A stretch of DNA of 64,000 nt from Branchiostoma belcheri (taxonomy: Eukaryota; Chordata; Leptocardii; Amphioxiformes; Branchiostomatidae). Below, one piece after another: positions 11,410-21,402 of the stretch (its first letter is position 1; each line of letters starts with the position of its first letter). The notes beneath the pieces are model-generated. The model was not told the origin of the DNA. It saw only the letters and a program-made list of their open reading frames with translations, and did not search any database. A program made the translations under genes and the position numbers. The stretch covers positions 3,976,603 to 4,040,602 of the forward strand of contig NW_017804353.1 of NCBI RefSeq assembly GCF_001625305.1, written 5' to 3'.

Positions 11410-12498
11410 CACAAAATGCGGGCCCAAACAGACGTAAATTACTGAGCTCGATCCGAACCCTACATCTGCTTGGTCCATGCACCCACAGTCGTGCTGAAAT
11501 AAATATTCTAATTCAATTAAACGTCTCATATAAACAATGACGCAAGTAGACAAATTAAATGCGTAAATGGCTCTTACAAAACATCGCCCTACTTAGAAAC
11601 AGTCGAATATTCCACGCATTTCTTTGTATAATTTAGGGATGAGAAACATTGCTTTCCCTGGCACAGTATTGCACCCTTCTGATATTCTAATGTAATCATA
11701 TACATCTGATTCGCTCCGACACATGTTTTCAGCCACACGTTGCCATGACGATCGTACTTAGCGTCGCTAAAAATAGCAACCGTTTTGTGTTCAGAGATCA
11801 CGACGCTAGTGGTAAAGCAATCAGCTCCAGAAATAGCCTATTTCCCGCAAACGTTTTGTACTCCTGCCAGAAATTGACTACGTGTACAGTACTTGTAATT
11901 CAAACCTGAAATGGTGTCAGACCGGCACCCTATATGCAAGTGTAAGGTTTATATTTAGCTCTCTATAGATAGTGTTGTTACATAATCATAGCGTTACTAC
12001 TTTGAAGTTCAAGGATACATATTGTGCTGCCACTATTTTGGGTTACTAGTATTCTGGTTGCAGTCATGGTGTCTCGTCGCATTTTTTCTTCGTTGTGTAC
12101 TTGTCTATAGCTAGTAAATGAGAGAGATGACAGCATATATATGTATTTCTATTATCAATGTTATCAACCCTTGTAATATACATATAGTAATTTAATAAGG
12201 TAGGTTTCCAACTACTTATCCAATCAGAAGGAATTACGAAGTATAAGTGGTAATTGTTATTAATTATAGAGTAACTTGGACCACCAGAGTGCTATCATAT
12301 CGTATCATGAGACGAAAGGATGCCTAGTAGACATGGTAGAAACGCCACGAATCTTTCTTTTCATTGGAAGAAGCCATTTCCTCAGATCATTCAGCGATAG
12401 ACCTGCGCTCGTAGCGGTATCAACGCCATCTAGTGATTGTTTTATGAAACGCAGTTATGATGTCATAAACATTGCACAACAGGGACGTGAAATTACAC
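11410..12498. other. Intergenic stretch without a supported gene
   Basis: AT-rich with no recognisable coding or repeat structure. The last ~100 bp carry faint similarity (ATTGCACAA.CAGGGR) to the upstream blocks of the RNA array that follows. Confidence 0.35.
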
Positions 12499-12544
12499 CA
12501 TAAAGTGTGCGCAATAACAGTCTTTCTACTGAACTATGCTGTCG

Positions 12545-12672
12545 GGGTGAGCCGTGGCCTAGCGGGCTTCTCCTCTGAGCCGAAAGCAGATCGGAACTAC
12601 CCACGTCTGTTCACGGGTTCGAATCCCGTGGACTGTGGGTGCCTGCTAGGCTAACTCGACACTCATCCTTTT
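12545..12672 (+). ncRNA. Pol III, vault-RNA-like small RNA, copy 1
   Basis: A 128-nt unit bounded by complementary ends: GGGTGAG at the 5' end pairs with CTCATCC just before TTTT. Inside are an exact tRNA-type A box (TGGCCTAGCGG) and B box (GGTTCGAATCC). GCCTAGCGGGC pairs with GCCTGCTAGGC over 11 bp, ACCCAC with GTGGGT, and CACGGG with CCCGTG around the B-box loop. The tRNA acceptor positions do not pair, so this is not a tRNA. A closing stem that includes the A-box side, an internal B box and a T-run end are features of vault RNAs; that identity is an inference. Its upstream region differs from that of the other three copies. Confidence 0.6.
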
Positions 12673-13014
12673 GCCATCGCAGTTTTTTTTTCATCATGAC
12701 GTTGCCATGGATGATATTTTTACTTTGGAATTTTCTTTTTTTTTGATAGATAACTTTTATCTATTTCTTCACAATTAGTAATAAAGAGATAGAAATGAAG
12801 AAATAAAATAGCAATCATATTGAAAGTTAAATCATTAACTGCTGTACGATAATTTGGGTAAAGATCTTCTTTATCACCTGTATAAGATTTTATTTTGGCT
12901 GGCGCAGTTCAGTTTGATGGTGCTGTATTGAATCAAACCACGTGTCAAAAGCGACATCTGGCGGACAAAGTGTGTACGTCAGCTTTGTACCCGAGGTATT
13001 GCACAAGCAGGGGA

Positions 13015-13047
13015 ATTGTTGCGTGTAGTGGCTGGTAAATAATAAAA
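13015..13047 (+). promoter_or_regulatory. PSE-like and TATA-like elements of RNA copy 2
   Basis: ATTGTTGCGTGTAGTGGC lies at -57 to -40 and AATAAAA at -31 to -25 relative to the predicted RNA start. The same elements at the same distances precede copies 3 and 4. This is the layout of snRNA-type pol III promoters, also found at vault RNA and tRNA-Sec genes together with internal boxes. Confidence 0.5.
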
Positions 13048-13071
13048 GCAGTATTGCAACATGTATTTATC

Positions 13072-13199
13072 GGGTGAGCCGTGGCCTAGCGGGCTTCTCC
13101 TCTGAGCCGAAAGCAGATCGGAACTACCCACGTCTGTTCACGGGTTCGATTCCCGTGGACTGTGGGTGCCTGCTAGGCTAACTCGACACTCATCCTTTT
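13072..13199 (+). ncRNA. Pol III, vault-RNA-like small RNA, copy 2
   Basis: Same 128-nt length and the same stems as copy 1. The B box is GGTTCGATTCC, a change confined to the predicted loop. The terminator TTTT follows the closing stem directly. Upstream PSE-like and TATA-like elements are intact, so this copy looks fully equipped for transcription. Confidence 0.6.
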
Positions 13200-13572
13200 G
13201 CCATCGGATTTTTTTCCATACCTTGGTGATCGGCATTTACTTTGGATTTTTCATTGCTTTTTTAAAAAATCGATAACGTTTATCTATTTCTTCATAAAGA
13301 GACAGAAAAGAAGACATAAAATGGCGACCGTATATTGTCATTTAAATCATTTGACTGCTGTACAATAATCTGATTGAAGATCTTCTTTAGCACCCCAAGA
13401 AAAGCATCAGCATAACGTCTGAAACATGGACTGTATAAGACTTTATTTTATTTTGGCTGACGCAGTTCAGTTTGATGGTGCTGTAATAAATCAAACCACA
13501 TGTCAAAAGCGACACTTGGCGTACAAGGTGTGTACGACAGCTTTGTACCCGAGGTATTGCACAAGCAGGAGA

Positions 13573-13605
13573 ATTGTTGCGTGTAGTGGCTGGTCAATAA
13601 TAAAA
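13573..13605 (+). promoter_or_regulatory. PSE-like and TATA-like elements of RNA copy 3
   Basis: The PSE-like block ATTGTTGCGTGTAGTGGC and AATAAAA are identical to those of copy 2 and sit at identical distances (-57 and -31) from the RNA start. Confidence 0.5.
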
Positions 13606-13629
13606 GCAGTATTACAGCATGTGTTTATC

Positions 13630-13767
13630 GGGTGAGCCGTGGCCTAGCGGGCCCTAGCGGGCCTTTCCTCTGAGCCGAAAGCAGATCGGAACTACCCACG
13701 TCTGTTCACGGGTTCGAATCCCGTGGACTGTGGGTGCCTGCTAGGCTAACTCGACACTCATCCTTTT
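13630..13767 (+). ncRNA. Pol III, vault-RNA-like small RNA, copy 3 (longer variant)
   Basis: This copy is 138 nt because the CCTAGCGGGC segment at the A box is duplicated. The closing stem, the B box (GGTTCGAATCC), the CACGGG/CCCGTG hairpin and the TTTT end are unchanged. The duplication leaves two alternative partners for the 3' GCCTGCTAGGC strand and two overlapping A boxes. It may be a working variant or a decaying copy. Confidence 0.55.
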
Positions 13768-14130
13768 GCAATTGGAGTTTTTTTCATGTCGTTGCCATGG
13801 ATGATCGGCGTTTACTTTGGACTTTTCATTATTTTTTCACGTCGACAACTTTTACCTATTTCTACATAAAGTGATAGAAATGAAGAGATAAAACAGCGAC
13901 CATATTGTCAGTAAAATAATTTGACTGCTGTACAATAATCTGATTGAAGATATTCTTTGGCACTCCAAGAAAAGCGTCAACATTACATTTTAAACATGGA
14001 CTGAATAAGATTTTATTTTGGCTGACGCATTCATTGGTGCAGGAATGAATCAAACACATGTCAGAAGCGACATCTGGCGGGCAAAGTGTGTACGTCAACT
14101 TAGTACCCGAGGTATTGCACAAGCATAAGG

Positions 14131-14163
14131 ATTGTTGCGTGTAGTGGCCGGTCAATAATAAGA
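14131..14163 (+). promoter_or_regulatory. PSE-like and TATA-like elements of RNA copy 4
   Basis: The PSE-like block is identical to that of copies 2 and 3 and starts at -57. The TATA-like element is AATAAGA at -31, one base weaker. Confidence 0.45.
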
Positions 14164-14187
14164 GCAGTATTACAGTATGTGATTATC

Positions 14188-14316
14188 GGGTGAGCCGTGG
14201 CCTAGCGGGCTTCTCCTCTGAGCCAAAAGCAGATTCGGAACTACCCACGCCTGTTCACGGGTTCGATTCCCGTGGACTGTGGGTGCCTGCTAGGCTAACT
14301 CGACACTCATCCTTTT
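14188..14316 (+). ncRNA. Pol III, vault-RNA-like small RNA, copy 4
   Basis: 129 nt. It keeps the closing stem, the 11-bp stem, both boxes (B box GGTTCGATTCC) and the terminator. Differences cluster in the central domain (GCCAAAAGCAGATTCGG instead of GCCGAAAGCAGATCGG), plus one change beside the T-like hairpin. The long stems therefore appear more constrained than the central loop. Confidence 0.58.
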
Positions 14317-14428
14317 GCCTCTTTTTTTGTTTTTTTTTTTATCCCGAGGTGTGATAGAAATCCCGTCATCTTAAAACTGTGTTACGTATGTCATGATGTA
14401 GTTTATTTTGGATATGTTTGTATTTAAT

Positions 14429-14458
14429 GTTAAAGTTAACGTTAACGTTAACGTTAGG
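14429..14458. repeat. Short GTTAAC microsatellite
   Basis: About four GTTAAC/GTTAAA units just past the last RNA copy. The unit is not the vertebrate telomere repeat. Confidence 0.6.
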
Positions 14459-14659
14459 TCAAAATGTACTACCTTCGATAAGTTTTAAAACAGTTTTGTC
14501 TAATTTGGACGTTCATGAAAACTAAATGTATCGATATCAGACAACTAAGCTGCAAGGTTCTGACGATTCTTCAAAGAGGAAGTCATCAGTCTTTAATTGC
14601 GCCCAAATCAGAAAGAATCGCTTGATTATGACGCGACGATATGTATTAGTCTAATTTAC

Positions 14660-14836
14660 TGCAGTTTCTTATCGGCCGCTAGTCGGCGCTTCCGATAGGC
14701 CGCTGACATTTGGACTATCAATCATTTCCCAGACGTCCTTGCAACAAAGATGGAGAGAGTAGACTAGTTCGGAAGATTGTGGAATTTTGTGAAATATTTC
14801 CGAAATTCTTCAACACGCTTCGACTAGAAGACATCG
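14660..14836 (+). other. Candidate 5' non-coding exon of FBXW5
   Basis: The first coding exon of FBXW5 is preceded by a strong acceptor (TTTTCCCCAG), which implies an upstream exon. Here ACATCG is followed by a good donor, GTAGGTAC, at 14837. The preceding sequence is GC-richer and lacks a long frame, as expected of a 5' UTR. Its start is arbitrary and the link is inferred. Confidence 0.3.
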
Positions 14837-15763
14837 GTAGGTACATTCTCTCTTTTTCTTACTATTGCGTCCGCCCTCACCGCCGATTGCCATGTTTTAG
14901 CTCGGTGGCACAGAGGGAACATTCGACGCGAAAAGTATTTTCGTCCGCTCCGAAGTGGGGAGGGGGGCAGTGATCAAAACATTACCTAACTTGGATCAGG
15001 CACCCTTATAATATCGGCCGTTTCATCTGTGTTTGATAGTTGACACAACATGAATTGATAACCGCATATGGTGTAGCGAGGTAGAAAATAAAGATTTGGC
15101 GTAAACATTTGAATTTTTATAGAGAATAGAATGAGTGAAGGAATGAAGGAACAAAGGAATGAATGAATCATATGACCACTTTCCCTGCACTGAGAAACAT
15201 GATCAAGTCACATTCTCAAACTCCGAAGGACTTCCCAAATCTCTTATTTATATCGAGATGACCTCTTCCATATATGGGCATTCACCTGTCACCCATGTTG
15301 GGTGCAGACAGCCTGAAGCAGTTTGATTGACATTGTTACCATGGAAACAAACCACAGGGGGCGGGGCTAGGACAGCTGACGGGGAAGCGCCATTCCTCAT
15401 GTGGAATCCCAAAATAGGAATCTTCTGATTTTTCACACCAGGACGACACTGGGTCATTCCGTCTGTAGCCAAGGATTGGTTTAGTTTTTGTTAGGACAAA
15501 CTGGACAAGGAAAAAAACAGGGTAGGAAAAAATCTTCATACTCATGGATATTTAACATTTTCAATGGTAATGTACATTTCTGAATACAGTATGCAAGATT
15601 TCTGAATTGTATGGATATATCATGCTTTAAAAACATGCCCAAACATGCCCAATGATGCCTTGCATTAAACAAGGGTAGCTGTCAATATTTGTACATGTAT
15701 GCACTTCATATGTTTGTCCAGGAAACACAGACAGGATAATGTGCAAAACTTCTACCTCAGATT

Positions 15764-16020
15764 TTAAAGTGATATTATGTAAGATGCTTGGCCCAAAACT
15801 GTAAATATAAGTAATGAAAATTTTCTCATCTAGATTGTCATTTTCAACTTTCAACAATTTAGCGTCACTATTTCACTTTTCCAGTGCGGCGCAACGACGT
15901 TGATCTTTTACTCCCCAAATGTCATTATGAACCCTGCAGATAGGCTTAAGTTATAGCACAAGAAAATGTGTAAAACAATGATGTTTATAATATTGAAAAT
16001 CTTACATAATATCACTTTAA
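15764..16020. mobile_element. TTAA-flanked MITE (piggyBac-like ends)
   Basis: A 257-bp element begins TTAAAGTGATATTATGTAAG and ends with its exact complement CTTACATAATATCACTTTAA, so TTAA stands at both outer ends. TTAA is the target of piggyBac-type elements. The interior has no transposase frame. It ends 24 bp before the first coding exon of FBXW5, inside the presumed 5' intron. Confidence 0.7.
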
Positions 16021-16047
16021 GAAACATAACTCTGTTTTCCCCAGACG

Positions 16048-19000
16048 ATGCCCAACACCATGATGACATGGCCGCCAGCGGAGGTGGACCTGTGGCTCTC
16101 CCTCCCCGACAGTATCCTCCTCCACGTCTTCTCCTTCTTAAACTCTAAGGAAGTCGCCAAGGCGGGAATCACCTCCAAGAAATGGCACCGCGTCTCGCAA
16201 GACGACCTCCTGTGGAAGGACCTGCTGTACTCGGAGTTCTCCGTGTCCAGAACGATCCCCATGGCGCCGCTCAAAACGTCGTGGCGGTCAGAGTTCCGTA
16301 GACTACATTTCTTATCGCCGGTGGCTCTGACAGAGACGCTGAAGGAACACACAGACCAGGTCTTACATGTCAGCTTCTCACATAATGGCAAAATGTTCGC
16401 TTCAAGCTCCAAGGACGGTTTTATTAAGGTAAGCCATTGTTTTTCCCCAACTGAAAAATACAGTTGATGTGCATTTGCGATAAGTAATTGGTTACGTAGC
16501 TGTCTTACTGTTATGGCTCCTTTGTTTTTGAAAAATGGAAGAGAGACTGAATAGATAATTTTTTTCAGTGAGTGAGTGTAATAATAAATGGACTCGAAGC
16601 TTAATTGCTGGCTCAATGCTTTAAAATCAAAGATTTTACAATGTCTATAAACCTTGCTCTCTTAGCACGTCCAGTTTGGCTCAAGCACAATGGTCTGACC
16701 TTGGGAAAACAGATGCTGTTTCCGTCCTATTCATGTCCTTTTAACCTGTAACCTTGGAGCGGCCTTTGGCTTTGTTTTGAGACAATTAAGTAAGGCGACT
16801 AAGGCCACAGTAAATTTTTATGGATGACATCCTCTGTGGACTCATTCAAAGTCTTAATGTAAGAGCAAAAACAACAACAACAAAATGCCTAGAACATAGA
16901 GGCCATAAATGCTGTAAGTTAACAATTATCAAAGTGAAAAACATGGTATATATCACAACTAGCAAGTCTTTTATTCCTTTTTCCTATTCCTCAAAGAAGT
17001 GCATAAATGGACATTACTGTGGTAGTCTTAAGTTTCATTACAAAGGCTACCTCACTAATGTCACTTATAAAAGTACACAAACGTTGAGTTCTTTGTTATG
17101 TGGTACAGGTATGGACAGTGTCCTGGCCATGTCAGGTGAAGTACAGTGCAGACATGAAGAAACACAAGTGGAAGTACACCCAGTTCTCCCAGTTCAACAG
17201 TCTGGACACCCTCCTGCTGGTGTCAGGGGTTCACTTCGGTCCTCACAGCACGTCTGGAGAGATCGCTGTCTTCTCTTTACAAGGTAGATTCCTTTTTATG
17301 TCATACCTGGGCCGCGATAACGCTTGATATGTGTGTCCCGGCCCATGCGATAACTAGCGGTACAGCCAGGCGTTCTATTTGGTTATTAGTATCACGTGGG
17401 CTCCCAAGTGTTCCATAGAATAATTGAAATGCATTTCGCCTGAGCCACGTGCGACTTAAAAGTCTGACATATCGCTATCTTTGCTTCACTTTTAAGTATT
17501 TATTTGTGGTCACCTGAATGTTTATATGATGTGTTTGGGTCAGACGAGTTCATGTTGCGAGTTCATGTTGCAAGCGCAAACATTTTTGGCTTTTGATTCA
17601 GCTTACAAATTACTACATACATGTAGTACTACATTAAAAATGACATGGCTTATTGCCCTGAAATCACTTTGAATGACTTCAGAAGTCTAACACATGGCTA
17701 TCCCTGCCTCTAAGTATATATTGAATGTTGATATGTTGTTTGTTCTGTCAGATGAGTTCATGTTACAAGCGCGTGTGTTGAACAAGCCGTACGACATTTT
17801 CGGCACGTGGTTGGACGACTCGTACCTGCTGTCAGGAAACCTGCACTGGCTGGGAGACTCCACATGTTCCGTCCTGTGGCTCAACAAGGCCACGCAGGAG
17901 GTCGACTCAGAACAGGTACGTAGCTCCTGTCTTCTAATCTCCACCAGACTAACAACAATGTCGTTCAGTGTAATATAGCCAGCTGCCACCCTGCTGCATG
18001 CCTGTTACGTGAAGGGCGGTTATGCCGGCTATACAGATACATAACAACGACAAGGGTTCAAAAACAGTAAAATTTAGCCAAATAGGAGGAATAATTGGCC
18101 AAGGGAGTAGAGTTCATTTGCCAGTGTGCAAGGGGGAAATGAAACCTTAGCTGTGGACCCACTCCTCTGGCCAGGTGGGCCCTATTTCCTTAAGAATTTT
18201 CTCCAAATCCCCTTAGTAAGAGGCCTGGTGGAGGCTACCCGTGTTCTGTTTCATACAGGCTTAACAAGTAGAGAATGAAGTTCGAAACAAATACACAAAT
18301 GTAGAAATTAAAGGAGTTTTTTTTGGTGCTGCTTCTTGTAACACAACCATGTCATTCTCCCCAGGTGTCCGTTGTGATGCGACTCTTCAGGTTCCGTAAC
18401 TTTAACTCCAGCACGATACGGATGGTGACAGTCGCCGACTGCAGCCGCTTCCTGACTGACGCAGACCCGACCGTGAACACCCACTGGCCCGTGACGGGCG
18501 CCTGCCAGCCCATATCGGAGGAGGAAACCTCTTCTGGCAGCGCGGAGGCCGTGAACGCCGGGGCTGGCCAATCAGAAGAAAGTGCAATAAGACATCAGTG
18601 TGGGACTAGTGATGGGGACATGGGGGCAGGGTGCACGTGTGGAGGGGGGGTGTCTAACACGGACTTTGTCGGTGACGTCGCCACGCTGAGCAAGGGAAGT
18701 GGGGACGGAACTGCTGCTGAGAGTGATACAGACTTAACAGACAGTAAGGATGACAGCGTCATTCCACTCACTAAAAAACAATCAAATCTTAACCTAGCCA
18801 CAAGTACCACAAGCCAAGAACAATCCCATGATGCAATGCAAGACGATGACACTCGCGATGGCGGTGAAAATGTTGGACCACACGTTTGGGAACAGTACAG
18901 GGCAGCTGAAACTTCCCATGGTGCAACTGCAGAGCCTTCCCATGAGTCATCTGCAGGGTCTTCTCATGATGCAACTGCAGGGCCTGCCCATGATACAACT

Positions 19001-21402
19001 GTGGAGCCTTCCCATGATTCAACTGCTGGGCCGTCCCATGATGCAACTGCAGGACCTTCCCATGATGCAACTGCAGGGCCCTCCCATGATGCAACTGCTG
19101 GACCTTCCCATGATGCAACTGCAGCAGGACCTTCCCATGAATCAACTGCAAGGTCTTCTTCTACTTCTCATGACTCGTTTGCGATGGGCCCTGACGATCT
19201 GTTTTATAATTACTACTATGATGAGGAGAGCGATGAGATGTGGGTGGATTATGACTACCTCCCGCACCAGGAGCTCCTGCCGCGCGCCTCGTACTACACA
19301 TCCCCGCAGAAGGACAGCCCCACGCAGAGAGGGAAGGAGGGCGGGAGAAGTCAGAACAGTTTTTCCAGCGGCGCCAGCCACAGTGGAGAGCACAGCGAGC
19401 TCCTGGCCTCGTACGATAACATCGACGTGGCATACAGAGACCACGGCGGGCGGCCGTCAGCGAGCGATAAGTACCTCATCTTCACAACAGGCAGCGAGAC
19501 TTACACACCTCACCAGATAGGTATGGGCTGCCTTTCTTCAAATAGTGTTCCTACAATTGTGCTAAATGTCTTGAGCTACTAGTATTTGACTTTCTACCGG
19601 TATGCTATGGAAGCTCTCAGGACATTTAAACTGTGGATATCTGCCTTCTCAATCAGTCAATGCAACCAGAAAGGATTAAGGCTAGCTGCAGTGCCTTTTC
19701 TTTACTCTGACCTAAATAAAGATAACTTACTTTACTATGTAATCATCTGTTATTGTAGATTGACATATCATTTTTTATGTATGTTTATCTTTATCAACCC
19801 CCAGTCAGACTAAGTGTTTCTTAGTTTAGCTCAGTAGATTAAAATTCCTATCAAATGTCCTAAAATACTTCCTTAAAACTGTGTCCCTGTGTGTGTTTGT
19901 AGGCATTAAGAGAATCTGTCCCCAACAGAAGATATGCTTGGAAATTATTCTTTTCATACTTCTTGTGTCCTATAAAACTTCATTAAAATTGTGTCCTTGT
20001 GTGTGTTTGTCTAGGCATTAAGAGGATCTGTCCCCAACAGAAGATGTGCTTGGAAATTATTCTTTTCATACATGATCCCTATGATCTTGTATCCGTTCAT
20101 TAAAACAGTTTCCTGTTTGTGTTTATAGGCATTAAGAGGATCCGCCCCCAGCAGAAGGTGATGAAGGACCCGAAGACTCTGCTACAGGAGAACGCGCTGC
20201 ACGGCTTCCACGGGATGGACGGACAGGACCTGGTGGAGTTTGACAGCGTGGACCAGATCATCGAGTTACACGGGCACATCATCGGCATGGGGCTGTCTCC
20301 TGATCACAGGTGTGCATGGGGCTTCTTATCCATTATCACTCTCAGCATTTAAAGTAGCTGAGAATAAGTCAAGTACTGGTACTTTTCTGTATTGAAAAGT
20401 TGTACACACCCAAGTGTATCTGTATTTTAGCTCCCATGGCTCTTTTATCCACTATTTGTGGAGAGAATGAAAGAGATTGCAGCTAAAATAGGTTGTACAT
20501 GTACACAGCCTAATGGTAAGTCTCCAGCTTGTTTTGCTCAGAATGTCGGACCAAACTACAAAAATTTGGATACAGGTATGTGTAGTCTCAACACAGATGA
20601 ATGTTCCTTCTAATTTGCATTTTTCCATCAGCCACTTTGTCTTTTTTTTCCCCCTCAGATACCTGTTTGTAAACAGTCGTTCCTGGCCGGAGGGTTACAC
20701 GATCAGAGAACCGTTAGAGCCTCCACCAATAGCAGAGCAGATTGAGATGCACGTGTTTGATCTGACCACCATGAGTCGTGTGGACAGGATATACACCAGT
20801 CACAAGGCCAAGACTCCCAACGACGAATGTTTCTTCATCTTCCTGGACGTTGCCAATGAATTTGTTGCAAGGTTTGTTTGACTAATCAACTGGTGGACGT
20901 ACCAAGTACTAATGCCTAATACCAGCTCAGAAAAGAACAAGAAATGCTAGTAGTCATGCCTTCATGTACCAGAGTTATCAACCAAGAACCAAAATTCATT
21001 CTTTTCTATAACTATATATATGTATATCACAGAGTGGAACTCGCTGTCACCAAGTACAGTAAGAGCATTATCATTAGACAGCTTTAAACAATGTTTACAT
21101 GTTCAAGGGTTAGGTGTATCAAGTTGTTCAGTGTAATGTAGCGGTAATGTAAAGTTTTCCCCCTTTTTTGTATGTTGTACAGTGGAGCAGAAGACCACAA
21201 TGGCTACATCTGGGACCGTCATTACAACACACTTCTCGCCAAACTGCCGCACACGGACGTGGTGAACTCCGTCGCCTTCAACCCGCAGGATCCCGAGATG
21301 CTGATCACCGCGAGCGACGATTTCACACTGAAAGTCTGGCGGTCGCGTCGGAAACAGCACGAACATAACGAAAAGCAAGATACGCTGAAAACACCAAATT
21401 AG
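16048..21402 (+). CDS. FBXW5: F-box/WD-repeat protein 5 (SCF/CRL4 substrate receptor)
   Basis: Seven coding exons: 16048-16428, 17109-17283, 17752-17915, 18365-19520, 20129-20309, 20659-20871 and 21183-21402. All are flanked by AG/GT and join in phase to 829 aa (human about 566). Residues 16-60 form the F-box (SLPDSILLHVFSFLN, KKWHRVSQDDLLW). The first WD unit follows (EHTDQVLHVSFSHNG, residues 100-127), then KYTQFSQFN, NKPYDIFGTWL and VADCSRF. C-terminal WD units include IELHGHIIGMGLSPD, TPNDECFFIFLDVA and HTDVVNSVAFNP with ASDDFTLKVW. These blocks match vertebrate FBXW5 in order. The family acts in SCF and DDB1-CUL4 ubiquitin ligases; known targets are SAS-6 and TSC2. The extra length lies in exon 4, which holds an octapeptide repeat and acidic, low-complexity sequence. 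The start is the first ATG in the exon; ATGs at codons 5 and 6 are alternatives. AATAAA at 22535-22540 is a likely 3' end. Confidence 0.93.
16800..16837. mobile_element. Solitary end of the TAAGGCCACAG MITE family
   Basis: TAAGGCCACAGTAAATTTTT followed by ATGGATGACATCCTC matches the termini of the complete elements at 41260-41673 and 61280-61630. The opposite end was not found, so this is a remnant in the first FBXW5 coding intron. Confidence 0.5.
18060..18239. mobile_element. Degraded copy of the GCCTCTACCAGGC MITE family
   Basis: It ends GGCCTGGTGGAGGCTACC and has a matching internal AGCCAAATAGGAGG segment, but the left terminus is worn away. It lies in the FBXW5 intron before exon 4. Confidence 0.4.
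18914..19156 (+). repeat. In-frame 24-bp minisatellite in FBXW5 exon 4
   Basis: Ten consecutive 24-bp units encode octapeptides of the form SHDATAGP (variants SHESSAGS, AHDTTVEP, SHDSTAGP); one unit has an extra Ala codon. They cover about residues 424-504. Every unit preserves the frame. Central units are nearly identical and outer units more diverged, the usual mark of slippage or unequal exchange in the middle. Confidence 0.9.
19880..20128 (+). repeat. Triplicated acceptor and exon head before FBXW5 exon 5
   Basis: Two copies of the exon 5 acceptor and its first coding bases (GTTTGTAG or TTTGTCTAG, then GCATTAAGAGRATCTGTCCCC) lie about 225 and 112 bp before the true exon. Each copy continues into the same ATGCTTGGAAATTATTC tail with no usable donor. 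They look like partial tandem duplicates of the intron/exon junction. Only the copy at 20129 continues into conserved FBXW5 sequence. Confidence 0.85.

Noticed and set aside
12545-14316. The four A/B-box units as tRNA genes (class II, Ser/Leu-like)
   Set aside because: Seven bases before the A box and seven after the T stem do not pair, there is no clean anticodon arm, and a different 7-bp closing stem plus an 11-bp stem fits all copies.
18323-18364. An upstream Met start for FBXW5 exon 4 as a separate gene
   Set aside because: These bases are intronic and end in a pyrimidine tract and CAG acceptor; the frame joins exon 3 in phase.
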